This document shows, piece after piece, positions 12,401 through 22,273 of a DNA stretch of 64,000 bases; position 1 is the stretch's first letter, and each line of letters begins with the position of its first letter. The position numbers and the translations under genes are program-made. The notes under the pieces were generated by a model. That model was given only the letters and a program-made list of their open reading frames with translations. It made no database searches and was not told the origin of the DNA. The DNA is from Bromus sterilis (lineage: Eukaryota; Streptophyta; Magnoliopsida; Poales; Poaceae): the NCBI GenBank assembly GCA_950022295.1, contig OX465596.1, positions 7,006,001 to 7,070,000 on the forward strand, given 5' to 3'.

Positions 12401-14677
12401 TATGCCAAAATTGGAAAAATGTATTGGTTATTATGGAATGGAATTGACTTCCCATCTAAGGGTTTTGATGATCAAGAACTGTCCTCAACTGAACGGGTTC
12501 ACACTTTTCCAGAGTTATTCTTCTTTCGACGCTGAGCAGAAGTCATGGTTTCCATCTCTCAGTAAACTCTCCATCGGGCAATGTCCTCTTATAATGAGGT
12601 AATTTTCTTGTCTCTAATTTTTCCTGTTAAATACAATTGCAAATTATTGGACACTTATTTTGATAAATGATGTTGCAGCAACTGGCCAATCCTTCCACTA
12701 AGTGAAATGAAGGCGCTCAATGAGTTGGAGTTAATGAACCTGAAGGTTGTCAGAGTGTCAGTTCCTTCTCTGGAGAAGTTGGTGTTGACTAAAATGCCAA
12801 GCCTGGAATTTTGCAGCAGTATAACGGCCCAAGGAGATCAAATGGGATGGTTATCTAGTCTGCGTAGGCTTACCATCCATGATTGCCCTTGTTTGATAGT
12901 GTCACACCCTCTTCCGCCTTCTGCTCTGATTTCCGAGTTGTCCATCAGGGGAGTTCCGAGGCTTGCAAAAATGAGGAGAGCCTACAGGTGGTTCGCTATC
13001 GAATCTAATGAGTTGAGTGTGCTGGATAACAGTATCTTGGCATTTCATAATCTTAGGGGCATAACAACATTTGAAATAAGAAACTCTCCAAATTTGGTCT
13101 CTCTTTCAAGTGAAGCTTTCAGCCAGCTCATCACTTTAGACCATTTATTTATACGTAACTGCCCTAATCTGACCATGTCAAACACTATTTCAGAGGTTGG
13201 TCGGGAGAGCAGTACGTCCGCAAGCAGCATTGTCCTCCCATCTCTCAAAAGTGTCGACATTGGCACATGCGGGTTAGCAGGGAGGTGGCTAACACAACTG
13301 CTTTCACATTCGCAGTCCCTTGAGGGATTGCTATTAAGTAACTGTTCACAGATAAAGTCTATATCAATCGGTCAGCCTGCAGAAACGGAAGGGACCAGTA
13401 GTTCAGCTTCCGCAGTGATGACGTCAGCCCAAGACGAACATGAATTGAAACTGCCATACAATCTCCTACATTCTCTCAAGAAGTTATGGATTCAGATCAA
13501 CCTAGATTTGGAGTTCTGTGGGGATATTAAAGACATCGCAGGATTCACCTCTCTTACGGTGCTAGTCCTTCGTGGTTGCCCCAAGCTGGTCTCATCGATG
13601 GTGGAAAGAAAAGATGATGGTACCATGGATGTTGGATTGTTCCCACCATCACTTGAAGAACTTCGTATCAGTCCTCTCCCAGAAAACTTGCAGTCATTCA
13701 CTCCTCAAGGCCTTTTGCATCTCAAAGAGTTACATCTATCTTATGGCCCATGTTTGAAGTTTGTACAGCTGCATTCCTGTACGGCCCTAGAGGAGCTGCA
13801 AATCACGGGGTGTGTCCAGCTGGCTGTACTGGAGGGCTTGCAGTTCCTCACTTCCCTTCGAAGCTTGGTTATCAAGATGAACCCTGAACTGTCTTCTGCA
13901 TGGGATCTGAAACTGCAGCAGCAAGAACAGTGTGGCAATCAAATCAGGCTGTTTCCTTCGTCACTTAAAGAAGTTACGATCACAGCTCTCACAGATAGCC
14001 TCCAGTCCCGTCTTCTGACCTGCCTCCCCACCATCACCAAATTAGAAATATGCGGAAGTCCAGAATTGACGTCTCTACAGCTGGGATGCTGCACGACACT
14101 GGAAGCGTTGGAAATTGGAGATTGCAACTCGCTTGCGTTGATCGAGGGCCTCCAGGCCTTCAAAAACCTGGTATCCTTGAAGGTAGTTAAATCCCCTGGC
14201 CTAGCTTCCTGTTTGGAGCTCGGGTCGCACCAGCAAGGGGCCTCTGATATCTGGTCTGGACTGAAAACTCTTGAGGGTAGTGACGCGTCTGTCCTTTCCA
14301 TGCCCTTCTGCAAGCAGCTCACATCTCTAAGAAGCCTACGGTTTGGTTCTGTGTCTAGTGGATGGAGAGGAGATAGCATGGTGAGCCTAACAGAGGAACA
14401 GGAGAGGGCGTTACAGCTTCTAACCTCCCTTGTAGAGCTTGCTTTTTTTCATTGCCCGAATCTCCTGTCACTTCCTGCAAACCTACATGCCTTGACCTCT
14501 CTCACAGCATTATATATCATTAGTTCTCCGAGCATCACAAGGCTGCCAGACATGGGCCTCCCACCTTCTCTCAGGCACATTGAGTTATCTGGTTGCAGTG
14601 AGGAGCTAGGTGTGCAATGCAGAACTGCAGCGACGGAAAAGTTAACGGTCCGGATTGATTATCAGGTTGTTAATTAA
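9404..14677 (+). CDS. NLR1: CC-NB-ARC-LRR immune receptor, intact frame
   Basis: Coding exons are 9404-9707, 10066-12598 and 12679-14677; all introns are GT-AG and the joined frame has 1611 codons. The ATG at 9404 is the first in frame after the acceptor at 9388-9389. Residues 1-101 form the coiled-coil domain with an EDVID-type motif (SEDVMDELEYYRLQQQ). A linker follows with a basic cluster GRKRKHEE that could be a nuclear signal. NB-ARC motifs: P-loop GIGGIGKTTLAR about residue 250, kinase 2 LLVLDDMWED about 330, RNBS-B LATTRAKS about 360, GCPLA about 423, RNBS-D CFSYSSLFPEDY about 478, MHD in VMHDLMH about 540. About 1000 residues of irregular LRRs follow, typical for effector recognition. 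The CC and linker resemble the Xa1/Yr5 type, but no BED zinc finger is present. A Stowaway MITE sits in its first coding intron. The gypsy element upstream may alter expression. Confidence 0.92.
9887..9993. mobile_element. Stowaway MITE in NLR1 intron
   Basis: A 107-bp element with ends TACTCCCTTCGTTTCATACT and a matching inverse AATATGGAACGGAGGGAGTA, bounded by TA, lies in the intron between the CC and NB-ARC exons. The equivalent introns of NLR2 (near 30343) and NLR3 (near 40026) read straight through the target site as TACTTACACGATGAT, so this insertion is specific to NLR1. Confidence 0.9.
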
Positions 14678-15720
14678 TCAACGATGTCTACTTTCTAAGC
14701 ATTCTGCTTACATAATTAGCTTACTCCTTCACCCTCTTCTTGCTAAAAATAATTAATTCCTCTGCAAACTGCAGCCACCCGAGATGTCGTGCAATATAGA
14801 CCAACTCTGACTTTCCACAAGCTACTCCAGTCGCATGATTGATGGATGCAGAAACCATAGGTTGAAAGGGGCGTTGTGACCTTTTGCTCATTGTTGTGTC
14901 TCCTCTAGTCGGTGTCTCTCAGTAGCAATGCTTGCCGTGGTATGCATTTTTCTTTCTTTTTTGCTTCTATTTTAATCCTGATTAGTTCTGTCAGTGGCTC
15001 AGTCCTTTAGTTGTTGGTGATATATTATTCCTTCTTGGTTATCTTCTGATTAGTCTGTTTTCTGCCACCTAGTTACGCCTCCCATCTCCTCCAGTACGAC
15101 TAATCACCGCATTTGCTTATACTGAGCAGCAGCAGTGTGGCAAATACCAACGCTCTTAACCAGAAACAACATAATGCCTTTTCTGTTCAGCATTAAACTG
15201 GCTAGTGTTTTCCTGTTTGTAGTTGACTGTTCAGCATGAGATATGACTTTAAAATGGAGAAGAACATGAAGGTTTACTACTAGTTACTACCATCTTCCTC
15301 CCAATGCAGTTTCGCTGTGGAAAAGTATGCTCCTATTTGTCAGGTATAATTCACCCATCGCTCATGAGGCTGGTATCACTTAACAGAATTTGTTCATTGG
15401 TTGCTGAACCATTGTTATTTGCTCTAGGTTTGCTACCCATTATATGAAATTGCACAGTGGATCTTCGGAACCCAAACTCACACTGGATGTTATCATGTTA
15501 CTTATCACGACATTTTGAACCCCTGGTCAACCAAGTATACCTGATGAATGATCACTACACATTAATTTGCTGGTTGACTGGCGCTACAGTTTCTGGTACG
15601 CCACCAGGCACAACTTTGCTTGTCCAACAATGTAGACCTCCCTGTTGTCGGAAATTTCATCTGTTTGTTGATCCAAGCGTTCAGTCCTTGCTGGACGCTA
15701 GTTCTGACTTCTGATCAGTA
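14678..15720 (+). other. 3' flank of NLR1
   Basis: No gene is supported. The stretch corresponds piecewise to the sequence after NLR2 (35025-36480): shared pieces include CTCTGCA(A/G)A(C/T)TGCAGCCACCCGAGATG, the CCACAAGCTACTC motif, and the block near 15458 matching 36385. In NLR2 the 3' UTR appears to start in the same way. It probably holds the NLR1 3' UTR, possibly with an intron ending at the TGCAG before CCACCCGAGATG. No clear polyadenylation signal could be singled out. Confidence 0.5.
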
Positions 15721-15723
15721 CTC

Positions 15724-15750
15724 AGGATTGATAATCAGTATGTGAATTAA
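15724..15750 (+). pseudogene. Vestigial C-terminus of a further NLR copy
   Basis: The nine codons here translate as RIDNQYVN plus stop, matching the NLR2 C-terminus RIDGQYVN and its stop at 35024. The following about 60 bp (AAGGTACACTTCGGA..., then ATTAGTTTACATGCTCA) match the NLR2 3' UTR at 35040-35083 much better than they match the NLR1 3' UTR. NLR1's own C-terminus, RIDYQVVN, is a kilobase upstream. This is a short leftover of another NLR paralog or of an unequal exchange. Confidence 0.6.
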
Positions 15751-16052
15751 TCACCAGTGTCTACTTCTAAGGTACACTTCGGATCATTTTTTCCTACATA
15801 ATTAGTTTACATGCTCAGGTGTGCAGCAAATCAGGATGAATTTACTGATGAACAACAACTTTAATTGTTTCAGGTGTACATTGGCACAGTTGGGCCATAT
15901 CCATGAAAAACTGAAGAATGTACAGCAAATCAGTCGGTGATGATCTCCTACAAGAACTGGAGGCCGGATCAGTCAGGCGACGGGCAGCGGCGGAGGCAAC
16001 TCGTCCAGAATATGACTTTTATAGCGCAGTTGGTGACACTCAAGCCGTGCTG
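15751..16052 (+). other. NLR-unit 3' flank, second copy
   Basis: The sequence parallels 37480-37620 of unit 2: AGGATGAATTTACTGATGAA, then GTTGGGCCATRTCCATGAAA and a short open frame starting MYSKSVGDDLL in both copies. The frame is not maintained beyond the shared part (in unit 2 it soon diverges), so I do not call it a gene. Confidence 0.45.
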
Positions 16053-16190
16053 TCAATGGGGGTGGATGTGCATGGTGGGGTCATCATGGAATTTGACGTT
16101 GCTGGAGGTGTTCTCGTCAAGCTCGTCCAAGAGGGACTTCTCGGTGCTCATGTAGTTTGTGGCACCCGTGTAGAGATACAAGGCCTCGTA
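16053..16190 (-). pseudogene. Fragment of an unrecognised minus-strand gene
   Basis: The minus strand reads LYLYTGATNYMSTEKSLLDE followed by LDENTSSNVKFHDDPTMHIHPH and a stop. An AG that could serve as acceptor precedes it near 16190. Unit 2 has a related, altered piece at 37755-37850 ending LDESISSNFKFSDDPGR and a stop. Conservation of the peptide between units, with different endings, suggests a coding exon duplicated along with the NLR. I do not recognise the family and cannot say whether it is expressed. Confidence 0.35.
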
Positions 16191-16670
16191 GAAAGCATTA
16201 GATAAGAAGATACAAGGAAAAGAAGCCACACTATTTGTAATTGTTTGATGAGGTAACAAATGTTTCCAAAGCTGAAGTGCTACAGGTTGTGGAACAGAGG
16301 GAGAAAACACCCTGATTAGAGATGGAAAACAGTAGGATTGTGACTGAGTTAGATGTTCTACTTTGCAATGCAACCTTGTGTGCCGAGATTACATTCTCAG
16401 CATTGCATCATATCAGGCATTGCTGGAGGGGTATGGTTAGCAAGTAGCAAGTGCAGGTGATGCGTACCATCCTTCATTATTTTTCTCAGAAAAGGGCATT
16501 GCTGTGCAGGTGAAAACACAGGTACAGAAACACAGGTGATCTGCCCCCGTAAAAGGGCAGCGGGTATTTTCTCAGAAAAACAAATCAAGAGTTAAATTTT
16601 AAGCAAGAAACGATAAGTCTTGAAACAACAAGCATCGGGTGTAAACTTAATAGTACAGTAAATAATCCTC
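16191..16670. other. Unit 1 end region, no clear gene
   Basis: The sequence up to about 16480 parallels 37960-38140 of unit 2 (TTGCTGGAGGGGTATGGTTA is identical in both). After about 16500 the similarity to unit 2 stops. The last 60 bp before 16671 would be the 3' UTR of the minus-strand exon that follows. Confidence 0.4.
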
Positions 16671-16852
16671 TCAGTCGGATTTTTTGTCAGCCTCCTCATC
16701 TTGCTCCCAGACCAAGTTGGGATACTGGGATCTCATGCTGGACCATTCGCCCCTGTACATAGCTCGGTGCAGGGAGACGTTCTTGAGGTACTCCTCGGAG
16801 ATCTCAAAGCGGCCCGTCTCCGCCAGCTCCTTTCTGATCCTCGCCTGGAACT
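16671..16852 (-). pseudogene. Terminal exon of an unrecognised minus-strand gene
   Basis: Reading leftwards, an intron end (TTCATACAG) is followed by an open exon coding FQARIRKELAETGRFEISEE, then YLKNVSLHRAMYRGEWSSMR and SQYPNLVWEQDEEADKKSD before a stop at 16671. The composition is charged and protein-like, with no LINE character, and the splice acceptor is good. The upstream part of the gene is not visible: a LINE occupies the intron immediately next to it, and no further exon was found up to 22 kb. I do not recognise the family. It may be the broken end of a single-copy gene, hence pseudogene. Confidence 0.45.
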
Positions 16853-16884
16853 GTATGAAGTTAATATAACCAAGTTGACTAAAC

Positions 16885-19800
16885 GCGGACAATGGGAGAA
16901 GTTAATATAACTAAAATTGCGGCTAAGAAAATTGCATTCTTCGAAGATGGCAGCGGCTTGACACAGCGAGTTCCCTCCGTCCAGCATGACTTGGATTACG
17001 TCGAGGCAGTCCATCTCCACTTGTAGGTTGTTGCATCCCATCTCTGCTGCCAGAAGTAGCCCATTACGGAGGCCGATTGCTTCAGCCGTCCCCGCGTCTT
17101 GGACATAGGGCAGCCCCGTGCATGCCGCAACCACAAAAGCTCCCGCTGCATCACGGATTATAGCTCTTGTACCCCCTGTACCACTGTCCATGTCAAAAGC
17201 TGCGTCAACATTTAGTTTTTGGCATCCTTCTGGGGGTTTTGTCCACCCGACACGGATAAAGGTTTTCCGTTTTGAGTGCGCTCTTGTGAAGTTCAATGCC
17301 AAGGATCTGATAGCATGTGCAGATTTGGATGGTGGCATGATTTGCTCGCCATGGGTAAGTTGTCGTCTCTCCCACCAGATGTACCATGCCCCCACAACAA
17401 CTAGTGACAGGAGGTCAATTTCAGTGTCTTGTCCTTGGGTAATCAGCTTCGAGCAAAGTAGCTCATGTAAGACCGAAACCTCCTGGTGTTCGAGCATCAC
17501 TCGTCTGATCAAATTGTCGAGCCCCAAGTTCCTCCAGACTGCCTTTGCTCGCGAGCAAAAGAACAAGGCGTGGTTGATACTCTCACAGTGAGTTGAGCAG
17601 ACCTGGCATTGGCTGCTCGAGCACATGTGCCTATTAGCTAGAACGCCTAGGCATGGCAGTGCCCCCAGTAACGACTTCCAGCAGTGAATTTTGATCTTTG
17701 CCGGAAGCGGCAGCTTCCACAGGATACGCCAAACCGGGCTAGCATTTGAGGTATCTGTTGTATTTGTTCGCCTCAACTTTCGCCCATGTTGATAATCCCA
17801 TAGAATATGATACGCCGATCTTACTGTAAAATTCCCGCTCTTCTCTGGATGCCAGGAGATGAAGTCCTCCATCATTCCTATTGCCAGTGGGATTTTCAGA
17901 ATTTGGTTAGCGTCAACTGGCCAAAAGATATCACGTATAAGCTCCTCATCCCAGGACCGAGTGTTAGCATCTATGAGCTCCGAAACTGTAGACAAGATTA
18001 TGTTGCCTCTCGGTGTGGCAATCCGTCTTGATAGGCAGCTCGGTAGCCAGGGATCCTCCCATATATTAATTTGCGAGCCGTCGCCCACTCGCCATATATG
18101 TCCATGCTTAAGCGCTTGCACGCCAGCCCAAAGGCTTTGCCAGGTGAAAGAACTTCCTTTCTTGAGATTGCAGCTGAGAATGTCACCACTCGGAAAGTAT
18201 TTTGCACGTAAGACCCTTGCACAAAGTGATGTTGGCTCAGCTAGTAAGCGCCAGCACTGCTTGGCCAGAAGTGCTAAATTGAAGCAGTGAAGATCTCTGA
18301 AGCCCATACCCCCTTTGCTTTTTGGGATACTCAACTTCCACCATGCAGACCAATGCATACGCTTCTTCTCCGTCGTGTCCCCCCACCAATACTTGGACAA
18401 CACCGATGTTACTGCATTACAGATGAGTTTAGGGAGCTGAAACACCGACATGGCGTATGTGGGAATCGCTTGTAACACTGCTTTGATTAGGATTTCTTTC
18501 CCCCCAACAGACAATAATTTTTCCTTCCAGCCTCTAATTCGCATGAGCACTCGGTCAACAATATGCTGGAAACAATCCGTCCTCTCTAGCCCCACAATCG
18601 GAGAAAGTCCCAAGTATTTATCAGTGACTGCTTCTGCCATAATGTTCAGTCTTGTGCACACCTCTGCTCTTACCTCAGGTGGGGTACATGGACTCAAGAA
18701 TATGCTAGACTTTTGGTCACTTACCATCTGACCCGAGGCCACACAGTACTCGTTTAGCGCATTCCTCAAACTATCAGCATTGGTAGCATCCGCACGCATT
18801 AGTATGAGGGAATCATCCGCAAAGAATAAGTGTGAGATTGCAGGCGCCTCTCTGCATACTTTAACTCCGATCAACCTTCCAGCTTCTTCTTCAAAGGTAA
18901 GTAAGCTAGACAAACCCTCTGCACATAGTAGGAATAGGTACGGTGACAGGGGGTCACCCTGTCTTAGGCCACGGGTAGGATTAAAAGGTATTGAAAGATC
19001 ATCATTGATGCGAACTTGGTAGGACATCGATTGAACACACGCCATGATAAGCTCTACCCACGCCGGTGCGAAACCCAGTCGGATCATGATTTGCTCCAGA
19101 AAAGACCACTCCACTCTATCGTATGCTTTATGCATATCCAGTTTAACAGCACACAAGCCAAACTTCCCCGAAGACTTGCGTTTAATTGTATGATACGATT
19201 CGAAGGCTAGAAGGAAGTTATCTGTGATGAGTCGACCTGGTACAAAGGCACTCTGGTTTGGAGCAATGACCTCTGATAGCAGGTATTTCATCCGGATAGA
19301 GAGCACCTTAGAGATGACCTTGTATATCACATTGCAGAGGCTGATCGGTCTGAACTGAGTAATTGATTCCGGGCATTCTACCTTAGGAATGAGCACAATG
19401 GTCGTGTTATTCCACCCTTCTGGGATATGTCGAGAGTTTAGTGCCAGCAACACCTCATCAGTCAGATCATCACCTATTATATGCCAGAACCGTTTGTAGA
19501 AGACCGCGTGCAGTCCATCCGGCCTAGGGGCCTTGAAATCACCAATGTTGAACAGGGCCGCCTTTACTTCTTCTCTCGTGAATGGCTTTAACAATTCCTA
19601 ATTCATAGCAGAAGTTACCCTAGGTTGCACTTTCCTGATCAGCTCAGGGTCTATTGCACCTCCGCCCGAGGTGAACAAGCCTTGGAAGTAATCAGATATG
19701 TGCGTATGCAGTTCCTTTGGGTCCTCGATCACATCTCCTGATGCAGACTTCAGTTTTTTGATCCGATTTCGCTTCTTTCTAGCAGTCGCCGACCGGTGGA

Positions 19801-20040
19801 AGAACTCCGTATTTCGGTCCCCTTTACAAAGCCAGTCGGCTCTGCCTCGTTGCATCCAGTAGAGCTCCTCTTGTTCCAGCAGACGCTCTATTTGCGTATG
19901 GAGGTCATGTTGCATGACAACAGCTTGGTCTGAGAGTGGTCCCGAGAGCACCTCATTAAGCCGTTTCTGCAGCTCACGTAGTTTTGCTCTCGGTCCCCTC
20001 AACACATCTTTGTCCCACTTGTGTAGTGCACTGTGAACAT
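16885..20040 (-). mobile_element. L1-type LINE ORF2, nearly intact but truncated at both ends
   Basis: The minus strand carries one long frame broken by a single stop (TAG at 19598-19600). Before the stop lie the endonuclease-RT linker segments (GDRNTEFFHRSATARKKRNR). After it come the reverse transcriptase (KAPRPDGLHAVFYKRFW, FRPISLCNVIYK, QSAFVPGRLITDN, catalytic HLFFADDSL), a zf-RVT domain (VWRILWKLPLPAKIKIHCWK) and an RNase H domain (KLNVDAAFDMDSGTGG). The endonuclease and ORF1 are missing, and the 3' end stops at INFSHCPR without the usual tail or poly(A). Coding continues by chance into the flanking exon in another frame. A LINE lacking its 3' end implies later deletion. Confidence 0.9.
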
Positions 20041-20256
20041 CACATGTGATGAAAAGTTTTCTTTTTTGAGGGGAGATGACAAGCTTATTTTAAACTACGC
20101 GTTGGATAGGTAGCAAACACGATAAGCTTTTTTTAATTTCACAAGTTCATATATTTCCAAAAAATGTTCAATTTTTTTTACAAAATGTTTCACAAATTTA
20201 AAAAATATTAAAACGTTCACAAACTTTATCATTAATTTTACAAATAAATATGTTTT
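20041..20256. other. AT-rich spacer before SINE
   Basis: No gene is seen. The stretch is T- and A-rich, and ends with the left copy of the SINE target duplication at 20240-20256. Confidence 0.5.
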
Positions 20257-20561
20257 TTTTAGGAACACAGTACAACTCTGACGCTCACATACACGAGTAT
20301 ACAATCACCCCTATGACGCACACACGCACACCCTACCCCTATGAGCATCTTCGCAATACTGAGCCGGTACATCATCTTGAGATTAACGAAGCTACCATCT
20401 CGTCTTCGACGGGAACGTCTCCTCCCACTGAAAGCGCATCACCGGAAGCCCTGAAATAAATCCAGGAAAATGCGAGCACCATCGTCAAATCTGGGATTTG
20501 AACTCTGGTGGGCTGGGGATACAACCATCCACCTAACCAACTCAACCACAGGCTGATTCGC
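20257..20561 (-). mobile_element. tRNA-derived SINE with target-site duplication
   Basis: On the minus strand the head holds a box A-like GGTTGAGTTGGTTAGGTGG and a box B-like GAGTTCAAATCCC spaced as in tRNA genes, followed by an unrelated body and an A-tail (T run at 20252-20260 on +). Identical 17-bp copies of ACAAATAAATATGTTTT flank it (20240-20256 and 20562-20578), the direct evidence for target-primed insertion. The tRNA head would supply an internal RNA polymerase III promoter. It is about 305 bp, within the usual SINE range. The exact family is not recognised. Confidence 0.8.
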
Positions 20562-20599
20562 ACAAATAAATATGTTTTGAAGTGTTAAAATATATTCAC

Positions 20600-21240
20600 A
20601 TTTTTTAAAGGGAGAAAGTTTTTTTGCGAATACGCCAGACTGCGTATCATTTCATTGATACATAGAAGAGAGGGCGTACAGATCGTGACTCCCCTAAGAC
20701 TTCGTACACAGGAATGCGTGGAAGGAATAAATTGAGCACAACATAAGAGGGATGCTCAACCCAAAACTAAAGGCCTACGTCTCAGGTAACAATCTATGGC
20801 GCCCCTTGGCTCCAGCACTAGCCCATAAATTGTCCTCTTGTCTAATGAATCTCACTAGTCAAATCACAGAGGGGGATAAGTCATTGAAGACACAATCTTT
20901 GCAGTTCTTCTAGACGCACCGCACAGTCAGAAGAATATGCAAGGAAATCCCTCTGCAAACGGGCCGGAGGGGTATGCTCATGAAATGCCTCCCACCAATC
21001 CATGAAAGTCGTCTCGGGGCGAGGGGGTCCACCATGGCACGACACCAGGAGAGAGTCACATGCCATACCTAGTGAGAGAAGGAGCACCCATCGAGAATGT
21101 GATGCATGTCCTCAGAACAAACATAGGACATGATGAGGTAGGCCTTTCCTAGCGAGCTGGCTCACCATCCATCATCTGTTATGCAAGGCGAGACACATGT
21201 AGATGTCGACCCCAAGGGGGGCCCAAGTCTTCCAAAGTAG
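20600..21240 (-). mobile_element. Probable LINE 3' fragment, degraded
   Basis: On the minus strand the block ends AATGAAATGATACGC...TATTCGCAAAAAAA, an ending common to LINE 3' UTRs of Triticeae, with an A-tail near 20615-20625. The preceding frame is short and disrupted (FMDWWEAFHEHTP stretch near 20985). The assignment rests on the tail and on weak peptide resemblance. Confidence 0.4.
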
Positions 21241-22273
21241 CCACATGCAATTAAGCATACATAATATCAAGTTATAGATATATAACATAAACAAACGCAT
21301 AGTATCACACAAATGATAAAGTGGCTCAGATCCATACTAGGTTACATGAATGGAAATAAAGTACCATAAACACAAATAAATAAGAGAAAAATCCTTATTT
21401 GACACTAGTTGAAAACTTGATTCCCTATTTTGTCCTAGAAAAATAATTCTTTCCTATATGACACTCAACTATTTTTTTTGCCTTACATGATATCGTCGTT
21501 GGCTCAGTTAGGCTCTTCCGTAAGGTTTTGTTTTTAGACATCAAATTACCCCTCTGTGAGTAGTTGTGCAGCGGTAGAAAAAAAGAGAGTTTGCGCTATC
21601 CTCTCCTCACAACCTCACACAATGCAAGGTGTTGTGATTCCACTATATGTGCCCTTGAAGGCGGCACACAAAACCGTTACAAAAAAGGAATGGACGAATT
21701 CCACAACTCAATTGGAGGATCCTTAGACCACCATGAAGCTTCACCACAATGGATATGGCTCCGAAGTCACCAATGCTCTTGGATGCTCAAACAACCAAAA
21801 ATAGCAAGACTTGCTAGGATCTAACAAGCTCACAAGCAAATGGGGATTTGTTTGGATAGAAGTGTTCATAGGTTCCGATGTACAAAACAATAAATTTTCT
21901 AGCTACGATAACCATATTCCCAAGGATCTATACTATGCACATGTAAGGTAAGATATAGAGAATCAGTGTTCATACCCTTGAAGACCGGAAGTGGAAAACG
22001 TTCTCACGAATGTGGTTGATGTACTTGTACGACCCCTACGGCTTCGAGCCGTGTAGACATCCCGGCGATGAGCAGTGCTGTAGATATAATACCTCGTAGT
22101 CTTACACATGTACGATGTGTACGGCGTCTCCCAGGTTCTGGTCCAACAAAGCAGCGAAGAAGATGGACTCAGATCGTTGTTCCAGCTGCACAACGACGTG
22201 CGTATGATGGAGAAATCCCCAAACCGCTGGTGCATGCTCCAAACTTTGGGAACTACACGTGAGGGAGAGATAG
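21241..22273. other. TE-like spacer, partly Copia-LTR-like
   Basis: No gene is supported. The part from about 21940 resembles the 5' portion of an old Copia LTR: TTCATACCCTTGAAGA, then a CGTC-rich stretch with GCAGCGAAGAAGATGG. It continues beyond the solo LTR at 27046-27250 with a short-tract C/T-rich segment. The solo LTR therefore probably landed in this older element. The piece 21400-21560 (TTGACACTAGTTGAAAAC and following) looks like another dispersed repeat. Confidence 0.35.

Noticed and set aside
16857..20040. GAAGTTAATATAAC repeats as LINE target-site duplication
   Set aside because: Both copies are at the same (3') side, 27 bp apart; none was found near the other end at 20040.
20500..20561. 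Possible tRNA gene
   Set aside because: Box A/B-like motifs are present but the cloverleaf is broken and the sequence is the head of a SINE with target duplications.
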